Shown here in pieces: positions 58,101 to 64,000 of a stretch of DNA of 64,000 bases. Each line of letters starts with the position of its first letter. The first letter of the stretch is position 1. The notes beneath the pieces are model-generated. The model saw nothing but the letters and a program-made list of their open reading frames with translations, did no database searches and had not been told where the DNA came from. The position numbers and the translations under genes are program-made. The DNA lies in assembly GCA_033439685.1 (NCBI GenBank), contig JAUEDM010000004.1, positions 4,216,001 through 4,280,000 on the forward strand. Reading direction: 5' to 3'. This DNA is from Apodospora peruviana (lineage: Eukaryota > Ascomycota > Sordariomycetes > Sordariales > Lasiosphaeriaceae).

Positions 58101-59030
58101 AAGGGGGCCTAGATTTCTTCCGTCGCCATCCCGTCCAAGGGTATCATTCCGTGCGTCTCGGCAGGTTTCACCGGCATGCAGCCCTCTGGCGGAGGAATTC
58201 CACGCCATCGCATCGCATCGATGAATCGAAAAATCTCTCTCTTCTCTTCCATCATCATCAGCCAAGGTACTCCGTAAACCTGTCTGCGATGCAACCGCGC
58301 GTGCGGGATCACCGCGGCTAATCTTTTTTGCTCTGAACCGAAGCAGCGTCAGCTCCTTGAGAGCCGACCACAATAAGTCCCCATTCAATGCGACGGCGGC
58401 TGGCCTTCCCGTTTGCACGGTGAGAGGGAGGAAGGATTTTACCGTCGTGCCGAGCAGCGAAGCGACCGGCCGCCTCACCGGTCAGTGCCGCGCCCGTAAG
58501 TCCTCCCGCAACGCAGAAAGGCGGGCATTATCTTTTGGCTTTACCAAGGTGTGGCAAGGTGTGAAGATAAAGAAAAGCGGGAAAAAATGCGACAACCGAA
58601 AACGACGCTCAGGCAACAAGCAAAACTTTTCTGTTGACGCCACCACACACACTGGCCACCTTTACTTTTTTCATGAGCTGAAAAACAAAAAAAGACGTTG
58701 CATTGCAACCTAGGTACCTCGGCCTGTGTGGCGGCTGCTCGAGACCAAAGCGCAGAAAGAGAAAGAACACATAGACGAGGTCCCGAAAATGCCCGGCGGG
58801 ATTAATTGCGGTTCAGCAGCGAGCTCGGCTAACAACAGGGCGGCGAGCGACCAACCCGGCATTTGTCCGAGCGAGAGGGAGAAAATCGTCGCTGCGAACT
58901 CCTCCGTGGGGGTTTTGATCTGATGGCTTTGCATGTGTTTCCTTGGGATTTGTCGTTGCAATTTTGCACTTCAAGTTGAACCGCGTGCGGTCGAGGCCTC
59001 CGCCGTGTCTCGGGTCAAGCTCCGGCGCGT

Positions 59031-60799
59031 TCAGGGGCTACGGGACTCTGAGGTGCCCTCTTCGGCTTCCTGCTGCTCTCTGCCAACAGATCCCTGGTCG
59101 TCAATCTCGTCAAGGTCATTCGGATCCAAATGCTCGCCGTCGTCATCACTCTCGGTCGGTTTTACCAGAATATCCTCACTTCCCTGCCACTGTGAAGGCA
59201 TGGGCGGGACAACCTCTTCGTCGTCGTCTTGCCAGCCGTAGTCCTCGTCATCGCTGTCGGCAATTTCAAAGTTGGTGTCCGCCAGCTTCCGCTTGGGCGC
59301 CGGTGTCGACATCAAAGCCGTGGTCGGCTGCGTATTGTCGTATTCCACCGATACAAGCCCACTCTGAGACGCGATCAGTAATCCTACCCAGAACCAGGAG
59401 TCCAACATGTGGGTGTAAAAATGGGATGTGCAAATATTTTAACAAAAAGACAATGCACATGCCATCTTTACACCCACGTGCCATAGTATCAGAACGTACC
59501 GATTTGATGTCAAAGGCGCAGACGTCTGCAACCAATCCGCTGCTCGTCTGCCCGTTGAGTTTCTGGATCCCGACCAGATGGAGGCTCCGCAAGCCATCTC
59601 CATCGCCATCCTCGGAGGCCCAGTCTCGAAACAAAACAAGTCTGGTCGATATTCCCTGTTCCCAGACGCCGGCATTGATGGCCGGGATCAGAGTTGCGCC
59701 GCGCTCAGCCTGCATCTTGGTGGCACATTGCGTGAGCACGACAATCGCGACGTCACGGGTTGCAGCGAGCTTCTGGAGCCCGTTGATAATGTACTGAAGT
59801 ACCTGGAGTCTCCTCGCCGCTGCTGATGGCCCTGAGCAAAACTATTAGTTCAATGCAATGAATATAAAACAGTAGTAAAAAACCCACCTTTATTACCGCC
59901 TTTAGGATTTGGCGTCGTCCTGGGTTCGACCGTCTTCGGAAACGCATGGTTGACGAGAGCCGAGAGGGCATCAACAACGATAAGACTTGTCGACTTCGGT
60001 ACACATAACGACGTTGGTCGACATAACAAGGCGATAAAATGAGCCAGGTCCGGACAGTCATAGTGACTAAAAGTCTCGAGCTCCTCCAGCGCTGTCTCTT
60101 CGCCGTGCTTATTAGTTACGATGCCGACAACGGAGCGTAGTCGCTCAATAGGGACACGATAACATCCATCTAATACACCAAGTGTCAATAAGAAAGTCCG
60201 GACTGAACAGAGGAGAGCCTGATTGAGATGGACGGACCTACCCAGACCACTCCGCTGCCCTCACGCAGACAGCTGGCGGCAAGTTGTAGTCTGAAAATAA
60301 CATTAGCTACGCCACCTCTCACGCAATGTTAAGATTCATGTTGATAAGAATGTTAATTACCCAAATGATGTTTTGCCCGCGCCGGGAGGACCCCATATCT
60401 CAGTCACTTGACCCTTCTGGATACCTCCTCTGACCTCAGTCTGACCAAGCGTAACAAGGCCCTCATTTGTCTTTTTTGGTTCCACAGCGGTGCTGCCGTC
60501 GCGGCTGCTCAGAGCGGCGTCAAGAGCGGCAAGTCTCGTCGGCACAAAGTTGAGCCTCTCGTTTCCGTCCTCAAAGTCTTCGAGGACCTTGGCAGCCGAG
60601 ACAGTAGGTAATCGATCTGTACAAGTTCATATGCAGTTTTTACTTTTTTGTCAGAAAATAATAATGTGTGGTTGCCCTTGGCATCAAATCACACAAGTCC
60701 ACAAGAATGGAACTCACGCGTCGAAGGCAAATCAACATCAACCACGTCAAAGCTCGAGACGTCGTGTCCGTGGATCGCATGGTAATCATCCATCGTCAT
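59031..60799 (-). CDS. RecA/Rad51-family recombination protein, Rad55-like paralogue
   Basis: Six exons on the minus strand: 60799-60718, 60616-60361, 60290-60238, 60169-59888, 59831-59500 and 59363-59031, about 445 residues. Rad51 paralogues help load Rad51 on single-stranded DNA during homologous recombination. The start MTMDDYHAIHGHDVSSFDVV joins LPSTHRLPTVSAAKVLEDF. Walker A is GPPGAGKT (about residues 103-110), followed across a splice by LQLAASCLREGSGVVWVDG; Walker B-like SLIVVDALSALVNH and IVVLTQCATKMQ complete the ATPase core. The C-terminal ~110 residues are an acidic tail (ADSDDEDYGWQDDDEEVV and onward) without a domain. The third intron needs a donor GTCCGT, one GTAG after a better-looking GTAGGT, to keep frame and the conserved WVDG. 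Choice of Rad55 over Rad57 is tentative. Confidence 0.85.
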
Positions 60800-63700
60800 G
60801 GTCGAACGGACGAAAACCGGGCTAACATGGTAGTATGGTCCCTAGCCTTATCACGGGGATCGGTTCGGTCCAATTCTTCAATGCGTTCGTTGTTAATCCC
60901 GACGTATGTACTGCGGTGGTTCCCTTGTCTCCCTGCAACATTTCAGAGGCAGGCAGGCTCAGATCTCGATGGATGGGTTGATGTGTGGTACCATGAATGC
61001 TTACTCTGGGGTTAGAATGTGGGGGTGAAAAATGAAGCGGACTCGGAGTGGTCATTGGTGAAGTCGCATCGCATCGTCAGTCCGACACGTGCAAAACAGG
61101 ACCAGGTGGATTATCTAATCAATTTCCCTACCGGTATTTGGCAGGAGCTTTCACGGTCTCACATGCTTGGCAACTGTTTTGAGAAAGAACTTCTCAAAAT
61201 TCTCCGCAGGGTCATTTTGCCCAGCAATCCCGTCTTTGCGTTTCACGGTTTCATTCTCATTCCCCCAATATGGTAATTGCATGCGCACAAGAGAAGTTGA
61301 GAGATCGAAAAGGGGGTGGCCTATCTACCGTAGAATAATAATGGAAGAAGAAGCCAAGCGGCGGCCAACCTCCTTTTGCCCATTCCCTCGAACTTATAAG
61401 GGGTCTGGTCTGGTTCGGCTCCAGCTCGGCGGTACATCAGACGGCAGAGACCGCCTCTCATCATCATCGAAGATAAATTCATATGCCAGTTCAACATCCG
61501 CTGCGAAGATAAATAACCGCCGACAATGGATGGCAGAGATGAGAGAGAAAAAAGGTCATCTGTGTGCTCGTCGCACACAATCTGTGGTGTTGAAACAACC
61601 GGGCAGCCCGTTTCTCATGGACAGTCTGACACTAAACTTTCCTTGAGTACCTGAGCGGCCAAGTACCCGACCTGACACTAAAAGAAGTCTGGGGAAATCG
61701 GGACCTGAGTCGGGTCTTCGTTTTGTGTTCCCCTTCCTTCCTTCGGCGGTCCTTCCTTCTACGTATGTACCCCACGGGAAAGCGAGCACAAATGCGGCGG
61801 CCATCCGTCTCTGACTCTCACCCCATACGCCACCTCCGCGCTTTTTGTGAAAGTGTGTGTGAAACTTAAAGCTGACAGGTGTTGCCTCCCCTTTTGGCCC
61901 AAAAGGTTGGCCACTTCATTTATGTTATCAGGAACCTGGCCCTATTTAAGGAAGGCCCACCTAGGAGTGATAGGTTTGCCTTCCAATAATAGAAACCGCC
62001 TCCCCTTCTTATCTCGAATAATGTGTACATACTCTTAAATTTCTAACCATTTTATCCTCTTGCGCGGTGGCTTACGTAGGTACGTATTCGTTGGGAAACT
62101 TCAGCCAGCGTCGGGTACGTTGCAGGTCGCAGGCCCCGGATTTGACGCTTGGTCGGAAAGACCACCCGAGCCCCGGATTTGCACTGCGGCGCTGCCCCCT
62201 TAACGCGCCTGGGCGGGCGAGCCAGGGGGAGGGGTGAAGTGTCGGTCTTCAGTTCTGTGGGGAAGGGAACCAACCCTCTGCCCGTTTACCCGGCTCACCG
62301 ACACCTCAGCAAGACGAGAAGCGCATTTCTCACCATAATTCTCAAAAGCTGCCGCAAAGGGACAATAGTTGGCCGTATATATCAAGCACAAGTACCTATT
62401 TTGCGCACGCAACGGTCCACGTGTCATCAGAGAGAATCGACCGATAACCCCAAGGTTGAGGAATTCATCGACGCTACCTGGTACGCTGTGCGCTACAGCT
62501 GTAGATCAAGCGCTTGGCACCGGATCAGTGCCTAAAAAGCTGGGGCGACGCCGTGACGGCAGGGAAAAAGCGGACTGACATCAGCGGCCTACGGAAATTA
62601 CCGTTCGGAGAATAGGAACACTTTCCTATCTTTTCTTGGGACCACTGCAAGTTCAGACAGATCCTGAGATCCCGACTCCGTAGCGTCCCCCCAATTCGAC
62701 CGCTTCCACGTAAAGGTGTTGCGACGTCAAAGTACGGACGCTGGCATGTGATCGGAGGGGCAGATCGTGACATTCCTGTTTATTTCTGGAGAAAGATGGG
62801 CAAAAAATGACGACAACGACCATGATTACCGGTGCATCGGCTCGGGCGGACCTGCATAAAGTGCCTGCTGCGTACCACTAAAGTATACGTACGAGCCCGA
62901 CTTCCATCGAATTTATTTTGGCCATCGGCTATCCGTATGAATGGCTCCTTGACTCACTGATGTGGTCTTCGTCAACACTTTGCCCGAGTGCAGGCCGAGG
63001 AACCCCTTACGAAAACCCCGACCCGCCATGGCATGCCGACGCCTCGGTGAAACTCGGCTTTTCAATGGGCAATCACGAAAATCGGGGAAGCTTGTCAACC
63101 GGTCTCCGGATTGTTGAACTAAGAAGAAAAATTCTGCGCTGCGAAGTCCCAGGACGCTTGTAAACTCCACAAAGCCCTCATCCTGTCAATGCCCACTTGA
63201 GAATCCCAAGATCGACTGCACCTGGAAGCAAGCTAGGAAACGTTTGCAGCGGAGCCGCCGGATAAATGGCTGTCGGTCAGCGCCATCCTTCAACCAGCCG
63301 CGCTTACTCATCAGGGTAGGTGGAAGATCTGTCTTCAGGAGACATGGGTGGACCTGGGGAAGGGAAGCTTGAATCGTCGTGACATGGAGCTGGGTAGAGG
63401 AAGGAAAGAAAAGACGCGATGGGCGAAACGCAAGAGCCGACGAAATGCGACCCATCATGCTCATTTCTTTTCCTCTTTTCACCTGCCGGGCCTCGAGATC
63501 CCCACCGCCGAGGTGTGCGGTGAAGAATTCGGTCTTTCTGTGGACCTGCAAAAACTGATTTGGGCCCCACGATGCGCAAAACCGCGGCATTGAATGCACG
63601 GTTGACTCGTGAGGCAGGCCGGGAGGACCTCTACGGCCTCTGTTCAGCGAATCCAGTTGAAAAGAAAAAAAAAAGGGAAAAATGCTGCAAGCATGGAGAT

Positions 63701-64000
63701 CAGAAGTGCTACGAGGACGACAAATTGCGTGGCAAAAGCACCTCTAGCAAGCATATGTGCTGGTGCGAACTTGTCGTGACCCACCACTCGAGAACATCAC
63801 CGTGGATGCAGACCACATACCCCACGAATGGTAGGGCTTGTTCCGGACTGACGGACGGTTTGACGTTGTCGAAGCCCTCAGTTCCCCCAATCCGACAAAC
63901 TGGTTGAGGCCGTGCCGTTCTGACTCGGTGTTGGACTCGGCAACGTTGGCTGTCCCGACGGCGCCAGCCTCTCACTTTGACACGTCTCACTCCACCTGGC
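60800..64000. other. Right-end region without a recognisable gene
   Basis: About 3.2 kb. The left part is the promoter of the Rad55-like gene. Frames such as 61167-61646 plus and 63186-63599 minus are low-information and overlap frames on the opposite strand. I see no RNA gene or defined repeat. Confidence 0.5.

Larger units (their letters stand above)
52436..59030. other. 6.6-kb gene-free region
   Basis: No frame on either strand has recognisable family features, and coding-length frames are rare. The left end is the promoter of paralogue B. Inside are a pair of similar segments (53386-53440 and 55099-55160), the T12A20 tract and a tRNA-like box pair (54676-54837), and AT-rich stretches with frequent TACGTA/TACCTA motifs. 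It may be decayed repeat DNA; I cannot identify an element. Confidence 0.5.

Overview
The window is nuclear DNA of a filamentous ascomycete (Pezizomycotina), most likely a sordariomycete. Genes are widely spaced and carry short GT..AG introns (about 50-150 nt) that often contain a CTAAC-type branch sequence. Two full-length 5S rRNA genes lie singly between protein genes, the dispersed layout known from Neurospora. The protein families are also fungal: an Xbp1-type APSES factor, SUR7/PalI, Dfg5-like GH76 and HPPK-DHPS. I see no plasmid, phage, CRISPR or intact transposon. Species identity is not determinable from sequence alone.

Layout from left to right. (a) 1-4.5 kb: the 3' end of an unidentified gene, an intron-bearing tRNA-Ala(AGC), and an APSES-domain regulator on the minus strand. 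(b) 4.5-8.8 kb: a long gene-free stretch ending in the promoter of DNA topoisomerase II. (c) 8.8-14.3 kb: four-exon TOP2. (d) 14.3-21.8 kb: a 5S rRNA gene and a five-exon reticulon. (e) 21.8-29.6 kb: a TBC-domain Rab GAP of the Gyp5 type and a glutamine-rich SS18-like protein, probably a SWI/SNF subunit. (f) 31.3-36.8 kb: a secreted GDSL/CE16-type esterase divergent from histidinol-phosphate aminotransferase, then a GH76 Dfg5-like mannan-active protein. (g) 38.4-43.7 kb: a small GPI-type surface protein, a second 5S gene on the minus strand, and a bifunctional HPPK-DHPS folate gene. (h) 44.9-52.4 kb: nitronate monooxygenase, a SUR7/PalI four-span membrane protein, a cluster of short repeats with a 5S fragment, a eukaryotic MscL-like channel with a zinc-ribbon tail, and a paralogue of the small surface protein whose reading frame is broken by a 40-nt tandem repeat. 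(i) 52.4-59.0 kb: gene-free sequence with decayed repeats and a Pol III-like box pair. (j) 59.0-60.8 kb: a six-exon Rad51-paralogue (Rad55-like), then 3.2 kb without a recognisable gene.

The neighbours do not form a metabolic cluster; the genes are mostly housekeeping (DNA topology and repair, chromatin, histidine and folate synthesis, membrane shaping and traffic) with some wall or secreted functions. The strongest special observations are: compensatory base-pair changes between the two 5S genes; the 40-nt frameshifting repeat in a cell-surface gene; the MscL homologue whose zinc ribbon is split by an intron; the folate gene without an aldolase domain; and the T12/A17-20 palindromic tracts. 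Exon joins were chosen by eye, using frame continuity and family conservation; none is confirmed by transcript data.
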